Positions 26,201 to 34,216 of a stretch of 64,000 bases of DNA are shown one piece after another. Each line of letters begins with the position of its first letter. Position 1 is the stretch's first letter. Location of the stretch: assembly GCA_027485675.1 (NCBI GenBank), contig JAIXQP010000023.1:62001-126000 (forward strand), given 5' to 3'. The notes under the pieces were generated by a model. It had not been told where the DNA came from, made no database searches, and saw only the letters and a program-made list of their open reading frames with translations. The position numbers were made by a program, and so were the translations under genes. Source of the DNA: Terriglobales bacterium. GTDB taxonomy: Bacteria > Acidobacteriota > Terriglobia > Bryobacterales > Bryobacteraceae.

Positions 26201-27552
26201 ACCACCGATACCACCAGCTTCTTGGTCACCGGGCACGCCGTGTTGTCTTCGGTGCTGATGGCCACCGTCAGCGCCCCGCCCGCCGACCCGCTGACGCTGA
26301 GTTGGAAGACGAAGTCCGCGGTGCCTCCCGCCGTTACGCCGGTGTTGGGTCCGACTTTGTTGAGATTCGTGAGGCCGGTGGCGCCCATGCTCAGTCCGGA
26401 GGAACCGCTCACGCGGCTCCACGTCGCTGCCGTCGTGAGCGCCGAAGTGGCGAAAATCGCTTGCTCCGTCGCCCCGTCACTCCAGTTCAGGGTCATCCGG
26501 GCGTGGCTGCCCATCGCTCCCGGTTCGCCGTATAGAAAGTAGCTGCCCGGCTGCAGGTTCACGCTCCGGTTGGAGGCGTTCAGCAGGGGCGCCGCCGCGT
26601 CCGGAAGCGAGACTCCCAGGGTAAAGGTCGAATCCGGCAGCGTCGTCCAGATGTGGCTGTTCCCACTAAAGACGTTCGCACTCGTTACTGACCCCATCTC
26701 GAGGCGCAGCCCGGTCACGGTCCGCGCCGCGCCTCCCCCGCCCGGGCTCGCCGTGCAGGGACCCACCGTTTTGCGGGCGCTGCCGGTGCGCTGGTTGTTC
26801 ACGTTCACGCGCACCTCCACCTCCGCGCTCCGCGTTGCATCCGTGGGCGGATAGGAGATCGTGCACTGGCCGGCGCTGGCACAGGTGACGCCCGCGTTCT
26901 TCACCGTCGTGCCTTCAAGCACCGTAAAGTTGGAGACCGAAAGTCCCGAGATCAGATTCCCCGCCGGGTCCCGCACCGTCACGGGCAGCTTTTTCGTCGT
27001 CGGGCAACTACTGTTGTCCTCGGCGCCAATCGAGACGGCGAGGTCGTTGACCGGCAACGGATTGGGGTTGATGATCGTAACTTGGATGGTCCCGGTGTTC
27101 GGGGCGGCGAAATCGAACGCCGCCAGTCCGATGAAGTAGGTGCCGGCCCGCAGTTGGGGCGACGATCCCGTGGTGATGCGCAAATCCTTGGTTGGAATCG
27201 ACTCGGTTGAATGGTCCGAAATCACCTGCCCGGCCGTGCCCACGCGGGGGTCGGAGCCGAAATTGGCATAAAGCTCAATGTCGGAACCGGTTGCCAAGCG
27301 GATCCGCAACTCCGTCGCCCCCTGCGGCACCCGGATGAGGTACCCAAAGTCCCCGATAAACAACGTCGGCCGGGAGAACGCCGGCAGCGCGAAGCTCACC
27401 GTCGACCCGCTGACTAACTCGGTTTGGGCCTGCCGGCCGTCGGGGGAACTCTCCCGGACTCCATTGTCCGTGCTGATTTGCCGCTGGCCCGTCTCCGCCA
27501 GCAGCAGGCCCGTTTGCACCAGCAACGCCAAAAGAACACGATGGGATCGCAT
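23233..27552 (-). CDS. Giant exported VWA/BACON/TIGR03437-type surface protein
   Basis: 1439 residues. Signal peptide at 1-20. About 45-165 is a PPC-like beta sandwich (FLIRVPQGATELRIRLATGSDIELY-type); 170-265 an Ig-like domain; 275-440 a second PPC-like domain. A VWA domain spans about 495-665 with an intact MIDAS, VIDTSGSLS near residue 500, and VMLMTDGSNN. Two BACON-like domains follow at about 715-805 and 806-895 (SCSITISPTTARIGPGGGSSS). A TIGR03437-type domain, a hallmark of Solibacter surface proteins, is at about 905-1140 (GIVNSASGIPPSLPGG, TIFASGVGPTPP). The final 290 residues are beta-rich and unassigned. Metal-dependent adhesion to protein or polysaccharide is inferred. GGAG precedes the ATG. 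Confidence 0.88.
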   Translation of the reverse strand: MRSHRVLLALLVQTGLLLAETGQRQISTDNGVRESSPDGRQAQTELVSGSTVSFALPAFSRPTLFIGDFGYLIRVPQGATELRIRLATGSDIELYANFGSDPRVGTAGQVISDHSTESIPTKDLRITTGSSPQLRAGTYFIGLAAFDFAAPNTGTIQVTIINPNPLPVNDLAVSIGAEDNSSCPTTKKLPVTVRDPAGNLISGLSVSNFTVLEGTTVKNAGVTCASAGQCTISYPPTDATRSAEVEVRVNVNNQRTGSARKTVGPCTASPGGGGAARTVTGLRLEMGSVTSANVFSGNSHIWTTLPDSTFTLGVSLPDAAAPLLNASNRSVNLQPGSYFLYGEPGAMGSHARMTLNWSDGATEQAIFATSALTTAATWSRVSGSSGLSMGATGLTNLNKVGPNTGVTAGGTADFVFQLSVSGSAGGALTVAISTEDNTACPVTKKLVVSVVDGSGQAVTGLNSSNFALTENQVARPVNVTCSSSGGSGSAGSGAAVAIVIDTSGSLSTTDLTNEKAAAVSLVNSLGASDQVAVYNFDSLVTKKQAFTTNKQLAITAINSLSIGGSTALYQAAFNAAQDLGTMPGRRVMVLMTDGSNNVSGKTIDEAIAGAKAAQAAIYAVGFGSGINDTVLQRMASETGGTFSRGATSAELQALLQSVASNITSTCEVSYTPADPSREADVSIVVTAGTRTGQGTRRVSACQGSGGGNPTGVGWAVTPGCNYFVTPLSAAPPPAQSTGIIRVTTADTCAWNAHSEVPWVRVTAVRNANGRGSGAVDYIVSPNPDPVTRTGRVITAAQVHTIVQAAGSSCSITISPTTARIGPGGGSSSILISATTPACAWTARSNDAWLKAGTPSSGTGPGRLPYTVDPNPTAAVRTATMTVNGQTFTLTQEAGSIPGTPTVTENGIVNSASGIPPSLPGGALAQGSFFTIFASGVGPTPPQQAEQFPLPVNLGGTRVQIRQGTRTVDCYLVFTSNTQINGIIPSNAPLGNAEMIVTYNGNASRAVPVRIAQHNFGIFATSQGRGPGIIQNFQTQLEQPLNTRSASAKPRQVIILWGTGAGPIAAPDNVAPPAGNLPFPFEMTIGGKPARLLYNGRAPCCSGVDQIVAEVPDDAPQGCYVPVQVKAGDVWSNVVTMAIEPNGQTCQDVTNPASTITSTGGKVGVVMLTRLSATINSASTGEQKLDADLGVAAFPEVTAAGDLGFNMLTSMPPVGTCQAFAGVRDISELLGGAFGGPLQTTGAAKMLDAGAMLRVSSSGRTANLERSTNGTYLGLLGGSIPLPGTPAMVPLDAGTFTIAGTGGPDVGAFNASITLRPPISWTNRTQLGVIDRKTPFRVDWTGGTAGESVLVLGYGTDQANKASSGFLCMAPSDSGSFTVPAAAMANLPAVQGTGDLGGKFGLLGLFSFRSAGQVTPFQAPGLSLGLVIGAQIEARSIEIK

Positions 27553-27732
27553 GAACCGTATCTCCGAAAATAGGATTGATGTGTCTGATTACGACATCCC
27601 TATCGGATCCGGATCATGCGAGTTGTTAAAAAATGTTTATGAATTCACACTCCGGGCGTGCCGGTCGAAATCCCTGTTATGCGCGGAAGTGATCGCGCTC
27701 AACGAAAAGTAGTCAAAAGGGAAATCACCAAC

Positions 27733-27861
27733 ATGAAGCGTCTACTCACCATTGCTCTCGGTCTCACCTTCGCCTTCGGCACCTTTGCTTTCGCCGACGA
27801 CCACAAGAAGAAGGAAGAACCCAAGAAGGACGATCACAACAAGAAGAAGCCCGGCCACTAA
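27733..27861 (+). CDS. 42-residue secreted Lys/His/Asp-rich peptide
   Basis: The true start is the ATG at 27733, preceded by AAGGGA at good distance; 25 additional upstream codons in the open frame have no signal character. Residues 1-21 are a complete Sec signal peptide (RLLTIALGLTFAFGTFAFA). The mature part is only about 21 residues, made of D, H, K, E, P, N and G (DDHKKKEEPKKDDH then NKKKPGH). Strongly charged, His/Asp-containing; it could bind metal or polyanions or act as a spacer. No family recognised. It stands alone between divergent and convergent neighbours, with a 180-bp upstream region. Confidence 0.65.
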   Translation: MKRLLTIALGLTFAFGTFAFADDHKKKEEPKKDDHNKKKPGH

Positions 27862-27883
27862 ACCCGGCTCCGTTCTTGGCCGG
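27851..27883. terminator. Hairpin between convergent genes, stop codon in loop
   Basis: CCGGCCA (27851-27857) and TGGCCGG (27877-27883) form a 7-bp stem; the TAA stop of the secreted peptide lies in the loop. The next gene ends at 27895 on the other strand, so the hairpin can serve both directions. No U-tract on either side, so termination efficiency is uncertain. Confidence 0.3.
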
Positions 27884-27894
27884 CCGCTCGATCG

Positions 27895-28653
27895 CTACCC
27901 GATCAACGGCCGGCCCGCCAACGCCCGCACCAGCAGCCACACCGTCACCCCCACCCATCCCGCCGCGGCTCCCCACACCGTCCACACACTCCCCAACCAG
28001 TACCCCAGAAGCGGCAACGCTTGCAGCGCGTGCATCCCCACGAAATGGGCTACCCGCAGGTCACCCCCTTCCGTGCTCCAGTTCAAAATTGGCAGCCCCG
28101 GCCCCCCGTCCGGCACCCCAACGGCATGTTGCAAGCGCGATCCCATCAAGCCACCTTCAAATCCCGCCAGGACGAAGATCAGCATCCCGAGCCGGATGCC
28201 CCAAAGGTAGGCCGGCGTCAGACCAAGGGTTGGTGAAGTCTGCCAGCAATGCCACGCCCCGGCCAGCGCCGCCAGCATGTTGATGACGATCATCACCCCC
28301 ATCGAGGCGAAAACGAACCCATCGAACCCAGTGGCCACGTTGAAGTGCGACCCCACCCCGCGCGCCGCCTGCCCGAAGATACAGACGGTCTCGTAGCATA
28401 ACGTTCCGGCAATCACCCAACTCACCAGCGCCTTGGCGCCGCCCGGAGCCATGGCGTGGTGATAGATCCAGCCGTACGTCGCCGTGTAGAGAGCGATCGA
28501 GATTGCGAACTTCATCGGCTTGATCCACAGGTTAATGCCGGCTAACTGCCGGCCATCCACCTGCGATAGCACCAGCGCCACGAGGAACAAAACCCCGTGA
28601 GCGACGGCGGTCCAGCCCAGCACCTCATTTCTTCGCAGCAACTCCCCAAGCAT
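27895..28653 (-). CDS. Multi-pass membrane protein, unknown function
   Basis: 252 residues from the ATG at 28653, chosen because GGAG lies 6 nt upstream; another ATG at 28665 adds four residues. About seven membrane helices are visible, for example VLGWTAVAHGVLFLVALVLS, FAISIALYTATYGWIYHHAMA, VSWVIAGTLCYETVCIF, FVFASMGVMIVINMLAALAGA, LWGIRLGMLIFVLAGFEGGLMG, and two at the C-terminus. Polar residues in helices (H, E, C) suggest a cofactor or ligand site. It overlaps the upstream ABA4-like gene by 29 nt, so the two are translationally coupled and probably cooperate. No family name can be given with confidence. Confidence 0.6.
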   Translation of the reverse strand: MLGELLRRNEVLGWTAVAHGVLFLVALVLSQVDGRQLAGINLWIKPMKFAISIALYTATYGWIYHHAMAPGGAKALVSWVIAGTLCYETVCIFGQAARGVGSHFNVATGFDGFVFASMGVMIVINMLAALAGAWHCWQTSPTLGLTPAYLWGIRLGMLIFVLAGFEGGLMGSRLQHAVGVPDGGPGLPILNWSTEGGDLRVAHFVGMHALQALPLLGYWLGSVWTVWGAAAGWVGVTVWLLVRALAGRPLIG

Positions 28654-29053
28654 CCAGGTCTCCATTGAGCAAATAGAACAAGCCTAGTCCCGCGGGACCG
28701 AACAGAAACGTCAGCGGCAGGCAGGGAATCACCCGCCAGAGCGCCAATCCCCGCCGCCCGCCCTCCGCTACGATCCAGGAGCCGCAGAACAGGTCGAACG
28801 CCAGGTAGTGAATCCACCCTCCCACCAACACCCACGGGTTCGCGAAGAGCTTCGCCACGTTCTCGAGCGTATCGAAACCGCCCTCGCCCTCGCCCCAATG
28901 CAGACCCAGCACCACGGCATAGCTCAAGCAGAAGAAGCACACCAGGCATCGCGCCGCCGGAACGCTCCATCGCCATCGCGGCGCGAACACCAAGGGCAGC
29001 CAGCCCAGCAGCGCCACGGTGTTCATGATGGAAAACAGGGTGGATGCCGTCAT
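28625..29053 (-). CDS. ABA4-like (DUF4281) membrane protein
   Basis: 142 residues from the ATG at 29053, which overlaps the stop of the upstream acetyltransferase gene (ATGA). Four membrane helices: LFSIMNTVALLGWLPLVF, CLVCFFCLSYAVVLGLHW, WVLVGGWIHYLAFDLFCGSWIV and LTFLFGPAGLGLFYLL. GGWIHYLAFDLFCGSWIV and FLFGPAGLGLF are the ABA4-like family signatures. The plant relative is needed for neoxanthin formation in carotenoid-derived abscisic acid synthesis; the role of bacterial members is not settled. It is followed by an overlapping multi-pass membrane protein. No carotenoid enzyme is in the window. Confidence 0.8.
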   Translation of the reverse strand: MTASTLFSIMNTVALLGWLPLVFAPRWRWSVPAARCLVCFFCLSYAVVLGLHWGEGEGGFDTLENVAKLFANPWVLVGGWIHYLAFDLFCGSWIVAEGGRRGLALWRVIPCLPLTFLFGPAGLGLFYLLNGDLDAWGVAAKK

Positions 29054-29607
29054 CGCGCCATCAACCTCTCGAGATGCGCCTTCACCTCCGGCCACTCCTC
29101 CCGGATCACCGAAAAGTACACCGTGTCGCGCACATGGCCACTCCACGTGATCATATGCCGCCGCAGCGTACCCTCCTCCTTCGCGCCAATTCGCCGCATT
29201 GCATCCTGCGAGCGCACGTTCCGCCGGTCCGTCTTCAATTCCACCCGGTGCAAACCCATCTCCTCAAACGCGTGCGTCAGCAGCAGGTATTTGCACTCCG
29301 TGTTCACCCCGGTGCGCTGATATTCCAGGCCGTACCACGTCGACCCGATCTCCAGCCGGCGATGCGCCAACTCCATGTTCATATAGCGCGTCGCGCCCGC
29401 CAGCCGTCCCGTCGCCCGGTGCCGCACCGCGAAGGCCCGCGTCTTGGCGTCGGCGATCGCCCGTGCAATGTAGGCGTTCATCTCCTCGGCCGTCGTCACC
29501 CGCTCGACGCCCACCTCCCACAGCGATGGCTCTAACCCGATGGCGCTCAACTCCGGCCCGTGTTCCAGGGACAGGGCTTCCAACTCGACGATTTTTCCCG
29601 CCAGCAT
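29050..29607 (-). CDS. GNAT family N-acetyltransferase (RimJ/RimL-like)
   Basis: 185 residues. The GNAT fold is seen in RLEIGSTWYGLEYQRTGVNTECKYLLLTHAFEEMG, where the Q/R-x-x-G-x-x-like loop binds acetyl-CoA, followed by LHRVELKTDRRNVRSQDAMRRIGAKEEG, the classic 'N..S..A..R.GF..EG' segment of RimJ/RimL-type enzymes, and a last strand DTVYFSVIREEW. Substrate unknown; ribosomal-protein, peptide or small-amine acetylation are possible. Divergent from a sulfatase gene 23 bp away and overlapping the ABA4-like gene downstream. Confidence 0.88.
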   Translation of the reverse strand: MLAGKIVELEALSLEHGPELSAIGLEPSLWEVGVERVTTAEEMNAYIARAIADAKTRAFAVRHRATGRLAGATRYMNMELAHRRLEIGSTWYGLEYQRTGVNTECKYLLLTHAFEEMGLHRVELKTDRRNVRSQDAMRRIGAKEEGTLRRHMITWSGHVRDTVYFSVIREEWPEVKAHLERLMAR

Positions 29608-29630
29608 TCCCTGCTACAGTAGCGATTCAG

Positions 29631-30914
29631 ATGAATCGCCGCAACTTTCTGCTCGCTTTGGCTGCACCCCAGCCCCGGCCCAACATCCTCTTCCTGTTCT
29701 CTGACGATCAGCGCTTCGACACCATTCGCGCCCTCGGCAATACGGAGATTCAGACCCCCAATCTGGACCGGCTCTGCGCCCGGGGCGTGGCCTTCACCCA
29801 GGCAACCATCATGGGCGGTAACCAGGGCGCCGTCTGCGTGCCCTCCCGCGCCATGATGCTGACCGGCCAAACGCTCTATCACGCCACCGATGCCCTGGCC
29901 GGCAAGCGGCCGTATCATCTCTGGCCCGCCGTGTTCGCGCAGGCCGGCTACCAGACCTACGGGGCAGGGAAGTGGCATAACGGCCCCAAGCTGTATCACG
30001 AGGCCTTCGCGGACGGAGGGCCGATCCTGTTCGGGGGCATGGACAACCACTATCGCACCCCGCTTTACCGCTTCAATCCCTCTGCTGCGTATTCACCAGC
30101 CAACGCGGAACGATCGCCGCAACAATCCGCCACTGAATTGTTTACCGAAGGCCTGCTCGGCTTTCTGAAACGCCGCGACCAAACGAAGCCATTCTGCGCG
30201 TATGTCGCCTTCACCGCCCCCCACGATCCGCGCCAGGCCCCGCCCGAGTGGCTGGCCAAGTATCCGCCCGAAAAGATCCAACTACCGAAGAGCTTTCTAC
30301 CCCAGCACCCCTTCGACAACGGGGAACTCGCGGTGCGCGATGAGAAGCTGCTGCCGTTCCCACGGACGCCCGAAGCCGTGAAGAAGGAGATCGCCGATTA
30401 CTACGCGCTGATCTCCCACCTCGATAGCCAGATCGGCCGCATCCTCGATGCCGTGGACGAGAACACGATCATCGTCTTCGCGGGCGACAACGGCCTGGCC
30501 CTCGGCCGGCATGGTTTGCTCGGCAAACAGAATCTGTATGACCATTCGATCCGGGTACCGCTGATTGTTGCCGGTCCCGGCATCCGGCGGGGGCGGAAGA
30601 GCCCGGCTCTCGTGCAACTGCAGGACTGCTTTGCGACGCTGTGCGACCTCGCTGGGTTGCCGAAACCGGCCACCGTCGAAGGAGAGTCGTTTGCTCCCGC
30701 GCTGCGCGGGCAGACGTTCGCCGGACGTTCGCATACGCTGCACTATTACCGGGACTTCCAGCAAGCGGTACGAACCCCGACGCACAAGCTCATTCGCTAT
30801 ACCGTGAAGGGGCAAACCACGCGCCAACTGTTTGACCTGCGCCGCGACCCGTGGGAGATGAACAGCCTCTCCGATGCGCGCAAAATTGCCGAACTCGAAG
30901 TGCTACTGGGCTGA
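29631..30914 (+). CDS. Exported Cys-type sulfatase
   Basis: 427 residues from the ATG at 29631; the longer open frame upstream runs antisense to the acetyltransferase and is not credible. The N-terminus NRRNFLLAL fits a Tat-type RRxFL motif with a short hydrophobic region. Sulfatase_N motifs: ILFLFSDDQRFD (metal ligands), C69-V-P-S-R where Cys becomes formylglycine, YGAGKWHNG, VAFTAPHDPRQAP, and VFAGDNGLALGRHGLLGKQNLYDHSIRVPLI. S1-family arylsulfatase type hydrolysing sulfate esters, probably periplasmic. No maturase gene is in the window. The last 12 nt overlap the convergent RidA gene. Confidence 0.92.
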   Translation: MNRRNFLLALAAPQPRPNILFLFSDDQRFDTIRALGNTEIQTPNLDRLCARGVAFTQATIMGGNQGAVCVPSRAMMLTGQTLYHATDALAGKRPYHLWPAVFAQAGYQTYGAGKWHNGPKLYHEAFADGGPILFGGMDNHYRTPLYRFNPSAAYSPANAERSPQQSATELFTEGLLGFLKRRDQTKPFCAYVAFTAPHDPRQAPPEWLAKYPPEKIQLPKSFLPQHPFDNGELAVRDEKLLPFPRTPEAVKKEIADYYALISHLDSQIGRILDAVDENTIIVFAGDNGLALGRHGLLGKQNLYDHSIRVPLIVAGPGIRRGRKSPALVQLQDCFATLCDLAGLPKPATVEGESFAPALRGQTFAGRSHTLHYYRDFQQAVRTPTHKLIRYTVKGQTTRQLFDLRRDPWEMNSLSDARKIAELEVLLG

Positions 30915-32015
30915 CGGGCGAACCGCGACCACCGAGACCTGTTCGAGCATCGGCCACGTTCCGTTCGGCCCTTCCTTCCGTTCCACCGGCGCGAGAGGCT
31001 GCACGGTGGTGCGCGTCGGGGGCACCTGCGGGAAGAAACTGCCGTAGATGCCGTTCATCTTGCCGAACTCCGCCAAATCGTCCACATAGACGTTCGACTG
31101 CACGCAGTGGCTGAAGTTGAGCCCGGCCTCTTCGAGGCCATCGAGGAGGTTGCGCATGGTCTGGCGGACCTGCAGTTCAACGGTTGAACCGTAAATCCCG
31201 GAGTTGGGCCCGGGAATGAAGCCGGACTTGGCGGAGCAGTAGAGCGTATCGCCCGCCCAGAGGCACGGGCTGGCGGTCCGGCTCGGCGCCATGTTGCGCG
31301 GGCGGACGACTCGGCGATCCTTGCGGTCCTTCACAGCGACGCCCGTGATGGCGATCTTCGCGCCGTTGGGGAGTTCGTTCACCACCAGCGAGGCGCGCGC
31401 CGGGGCGTCGCCGGCGGCGAACAACGTGGCGTACAACTGATTCATCTCGGTGAGGCCGAGGTCCGGGGTAACGTAGACATTGAGGAACACCAGATTCCCC
31501 AGATCCGGAACCGCTTTCTTCAGCAGGTCCATGGCCGCGGCCGGGGTGGCGGCGTAGAGACCCGGGATGTAGGTTCGGTCGAGGCCCTTCTTCGTCACGA
31601 CGGCGTTGATCTCCACCGGCGTTTCGGTCGGCATCCGCTTCACGCCTAGGACGGCGCGGACCGGCCCGGCGCCGGGGAAGTACTGCTTCCAGACCTTGTC
31701 CATCACCGGGTAGTTCTTCATGTCCGCCAGATAGACCTGGCTATAGACGATGTCGGCCATCGAAAGGCCGCCGCCTTCGACAATGGCCTTCACGTTTTCG
31801 AGGCACTGCCGCGTCTGCCCTTCAAAATCCGGCGCCATCTGGTTGTTGGCGTCGCGCGCTCCCTGCCCGCTCACGTAGAGGACGTCGTTTGCCATCACGC
31901 CGGGGGTGTACGGTCCCACCGGCTTCGGGCCCACTTTCGGAAAGACGGCCGACTTTTCGGCAGCCAGCAACGATACCGCCAGGAACAGAGCAGGGAAGAG
32001 GCGCACGGGGATCAC
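30903..32015 (-). CDS. Exported protein with three RidA (YjgF/YER057c) domains
   Basis: 370 residues, GTG start touching the frr stop. Signal peptide 1-19 (LFPALFLAVSLLAAEKS). Three RidA-like units: about 25-142 (GPYTPGVMANDVLYVSGQGARD, CLENVKAIVEGGGLSMADIV, VRAVLGVKRMPTETPVEI), 145-233 (a shortened copy: DLGNLVFLNVYVTPDLGLTEMNQLYATLF, ARASLVVNELPNGAKIAI), and 238-365 (RTASPCLWAGDTLYCSAKSGFIPG, RQTMRNLLDGLEEAGLNFSHCV). RidA proteins are usually single-domain cytosolic trimers that hydrolyse reactive enamines; the catalytic Arg equivalent is in VRAVLGV of domain 1. A secreted intramolecular trimer is inferred. Confidence 0.85.
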   Translation of the reverse strand: MIPVRLFPALFLAVSLLAAEKSAVFPKVGPKPVGPYTPGVMANDVLYVSGQGARDANNQMAPDFEGQTRQCLENVKAIVEGGGLSMADIVYSQVYLADMKNYPVMDKVWKQYFPGAGPVRAVLGVKRMPTETPVEINAVVTKKGLDRTYIPGLYAATPAAAMDLLKKAVPDLGNLVFLNVYVTPDLGLTEMNQLYATLFAAGDAPARASLVVNELPNGAKIAITGVAVKDRKDRRVVRPRNMAPSRTASPCLWAGDTLYCSAKSGFIPGPNSGIYGSTVELQVRQTMRNLLDGLEEAGLNFSHCVQSNVYVDDLAEFGKMNGIYGSFFPQVPPTRTTVQPLAPVERKEGPNGTWPMLEQVSVVAVRPSAQ

Positions 32016-32594
32016 CTATTTGACGTCGAGGAGTTCTTTCTCTTTGGCTTTCGAAACCTGATCGAGCTTCGCGATAAGGCCATCGGTGAGCTTTTGGATG
32101 TCGTCAAGGGAGCGGCGTTCGTCGTCTTCGCTGATCGCCTTGTCTTTAACGAGCTTCTTCACGGCGTCGTTGGCGTCGCGGCGGATATTGCGGACCGCCA
32201 CGCGATGATCTTCGGTGATGCCGAGGAGCTTCTTGACGAGCTCTTTGCGCCGTTCCTGGTTCAGGGGAGGAATCGGGAGACGGATCAGGTTGCCGTCGTT
32301 CGACGGATTCAAACCGAGGTCCGAGTTGCGAATCGCGGTTTCGATCGCCTTGATTTGCGACTTGTCGAACGGCTGGACGGTGATCATGGCCGGCTCGGGC
32401 ACATGAAGCGTCGCCACGTGGGAGATGGGAGAGAGCATCCCGTAAGCTTCCACCTGGATCGAATCGAGCAGATTAATGGAGGCCCGGCCGGTGCGGAGCG
32501 AGGCCGCATCGTGCTGCATATCGGCGAGCACCTTTTCCATGCGCTGTTTGGCGTGCGCTTCAACTTCCTTGACGGTCGTGAAAGGTTGCGACAT
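32016..32594 (-). CDS. frr: Ribosome recycling factor
   Basis: 192 residues, seven more than the common 185. RRF splits the post-termination ribosome with EF-G. The three-helix stalk and beta domain are clear: MEKVLADMQHDAASLRTGRASINLLDSIQVEAYG, ISHVATLHVPEPAMITVQPFDKSQIKAIE, LNPSNDGNLIRLPIPPLNQERRKELVK, and VRNIRRDANDAVKKLVKDKAISEDDERR. Its stop is directly followed by the GTG of the RidA protein. It is 13 nt after pyrH, completing the conserved rpsB-tsf-pyrH-frr block. Confidence 0.97.
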   Translation of the reverse strand: MSQPFTTVKEVEAHAKQRMEKVLADMQHDAASLRTGRASINLLDSIQVEAYGMLSPISHVATLHVPEPAMITVQPFDKSQIKAIETAIRNSDLGLNPSNDGNLIRLPIPPLNQERRKELVKKLLGITEDHRVAVRNIRRDANDAVKKLVKDKAISEDDERRSLDDIQKLTDGLIAKLDQVSKAKEKELLDVK

Positions 32595-32607
32595 AAGAAG
32601 AATTCCT

Positions 32608-33315
32608 TCAACAGATCAAAGTGCCGACGGGTTCCCCCATCGCCATACGCATTATATTGCCAGCCGTCCGCAGGTTGAAGACGCGGATGGGCAGTTTGTT
32701 TTCACGGCACATGGCGACCGCCGAGGCGTCCATCACCGCGAGCGAGTTGGCCAGCACCTCGTGGAAGGTGATGGTTTCGAACATGACGGCGTCGGCGTGT
32801 TTGCGCGGATCTTTGTCGTAAACGCCGTCGACGCCGGTGGCCTTGGCGACCACTTCGGCGTGAATTTCGAGGGCGCGGAGGGTCGCGCCGGTATCGGTGG
32901 AGAAGTACGGGTTGGAGGTTCCGGCCGCGAAGATCACGATCCGCCCTTTTTCAAGGTGGCGGATCGCGCGGCGCCGGATGTAGGGTTCGGCCACCGAGGG
33001 GATCGTGATGGCGGTCATGACGCGGGTCGGAATCCCCTGCCGTTCGAGAGCGTCCTGCAGGGCGAGGGAGTTGATGACCGTGGCCAGCATGCCCATATGG
33101 TCCGCGGTGACGCGGTCCATCTTTTTCGCGGCGGCTTGCACCCCGCGGAAGAAGTTGCCGCCTCCCACTACTAGCCCTACCTGAACGCCCGCCTGGGCGA
33201 CTTCGGCGACTTCGCGGGCCATCGATTCCAGGCGTTCCTGGTCGATGCCGAAGCCGCTCTCTCCGGCGAGTACCTCGCCGGAGAGTTTCAGCAGGATTCG
33301 CTTAAAGGCGGCCAA
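32608..33315 (-). CDS. pyrH: UMP kinase
   Basis: 235 residues from a TTG start at 33315, required by homology ([12 protein letters not shown]) and supported by GGAG 7 nt upstream; the frame running further up is antisense-like Ser/Pro/Arg-rich. It phosphorylates UMP to UDP in the cytoplasm as a hexamer of the amino-acid-kinase fold. Motifs: [78 protein letters not shown]. Lies 4 nt after tsf. Length standard (about 240). Confidence 0.97.
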   Translation of the reverse strand: MAAFKRILLKLSGEVLAGESGFGIDQERLESMAREVAEVAQAGVQVGLVVGGGNFFRGVQAAAKKMDRVTADHMGMLATVINSLALQDALERQGIPTRVMTAITIPSVAEPYIRRRAIRHLEKGRIVIFAAGTSNPYFSTDTGATLRALEIHAEVVAKATGVDGVYDKDPRKHADAVMFETITFHEVLANSLAVMDASAVAMCRENKLPIRVFNLRTAGNIMRMAMGEPVGTLIC

Positions 33316-33319
33316 GGCG

Positions 33320-34216
33320 TTACTCCGCTTCCGGGGCGTCGGGACCAGCGGTTTCGCCGACCTTAAACCGGACGAACTTCGCGATGGAGAGAGCGGTACC
33401 GAACTTTTTGTTCGACTGTTCGACCAACTGGCCGACCGTGAGCGAGTTTTCCTTGATGAAGGGCTGTTCGAGCAGGCAGACCTCTTCGTAGTACTTCGAC
33501 ATGCGGCCTTCGAGCATCTTCTCGACGATGGCGGGGGGCTTGCCTTCGCGGATGGCGCGCTCGCGCTGGATTTCCTTTTCCTTCTCGACGTCGGCGGCGG
33601 TGACCTCCGTCCGGGAGATGAACTGGGGATCGGCGGCGGCGATCTGCATGGCGATGTCGCGGACAAGATCCTGAATCTCGTCCGAGGAGGTGGTGACGCC
33701 GGTGGCCTGAATCAGGACGCCGAGCTGCGCGCCGGGGTGGATGTAGGCGCCCAGAACACCGCCCGAGATCTTCTCGAGGCGGGCGAGCTTCATGTTCTCG
33801 CCGATCTTGGCCACCTTGGCGGCGATCAGCGCTTCGATCGTGGTCGAGGGATCCTTGGCGTAGGCTTCTCTCAGCAGGTCAGCGGGGCTCGAAACGGCAG
33901 CGGAGGCCAAAGCCTGGTCCGCGAGGTCGGCCACGAGACCCTGGAAGTCATCGGTGCGGGCGACGAAGTCGGATTCGCAGTTGAATTCGACGATGACGCC
34001 GGAGGTCTTGTCGTCCGACAGCTTGATCACAATGGCGCCCTGCTTGGCGGAGCGGCCGGTCTTCTTGGCAGCCGAAGCGATGCCGCGCTTGCGGAGCTCT
34101 TCAATGCCTTTTTCGATATCGCCGCCGGCCGCTTCGAGGGCCTTCTTGCATTCCATCATGCCCGCGCCGGTACGGTCGCGGAGCGCTTTCACCATTTGTG
34201 CGGTGATCTCAGCCAT
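33320..34216 (-). CDS. tsf: Translation elongation factor Ts
   Basis: 298 residues. EF-Ts is the nucleotide exchange factor for EF-Tu. The UBA-like N-terminus [37 protein letters not shown] and the core [19 protein letters not shown] (containing the Asp-Phe motif that displaces Mg from EF-Tu) are intact. The second half has [15 protein letters not shown] and [18 protein letters not shown]. Located between rpsB (89 nt upstream) and pyrH (4 nt downstream), the near-universal order. Confidence 0.97.
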   Translation of the reverse strand: MAEITAQMVKALRDRTGAGMMECKKALEAAGGDIEKGIEELRKRGIASAAKKTGRSAKQGAIVIKLSDDKTSGVIVEFNCESDFVARTDDFQGLVADLADQALASAAVSSPADLLREAYAKDPSTTIEALIAAKVAKIGENMKLARLEKISGGVLGAYIHPGAQLGVLIQATGVTTSSDEIQDLVRDIAMQIAAADPQFISRTEVTAADVEKEKEIQRERAIREGKPPAIVEKMLEGRMSKYYEEVCLLEQPFIKENSLTVGQLVEQSNKKFGTALSIAKFVRFKVGETAGPDAPEAE

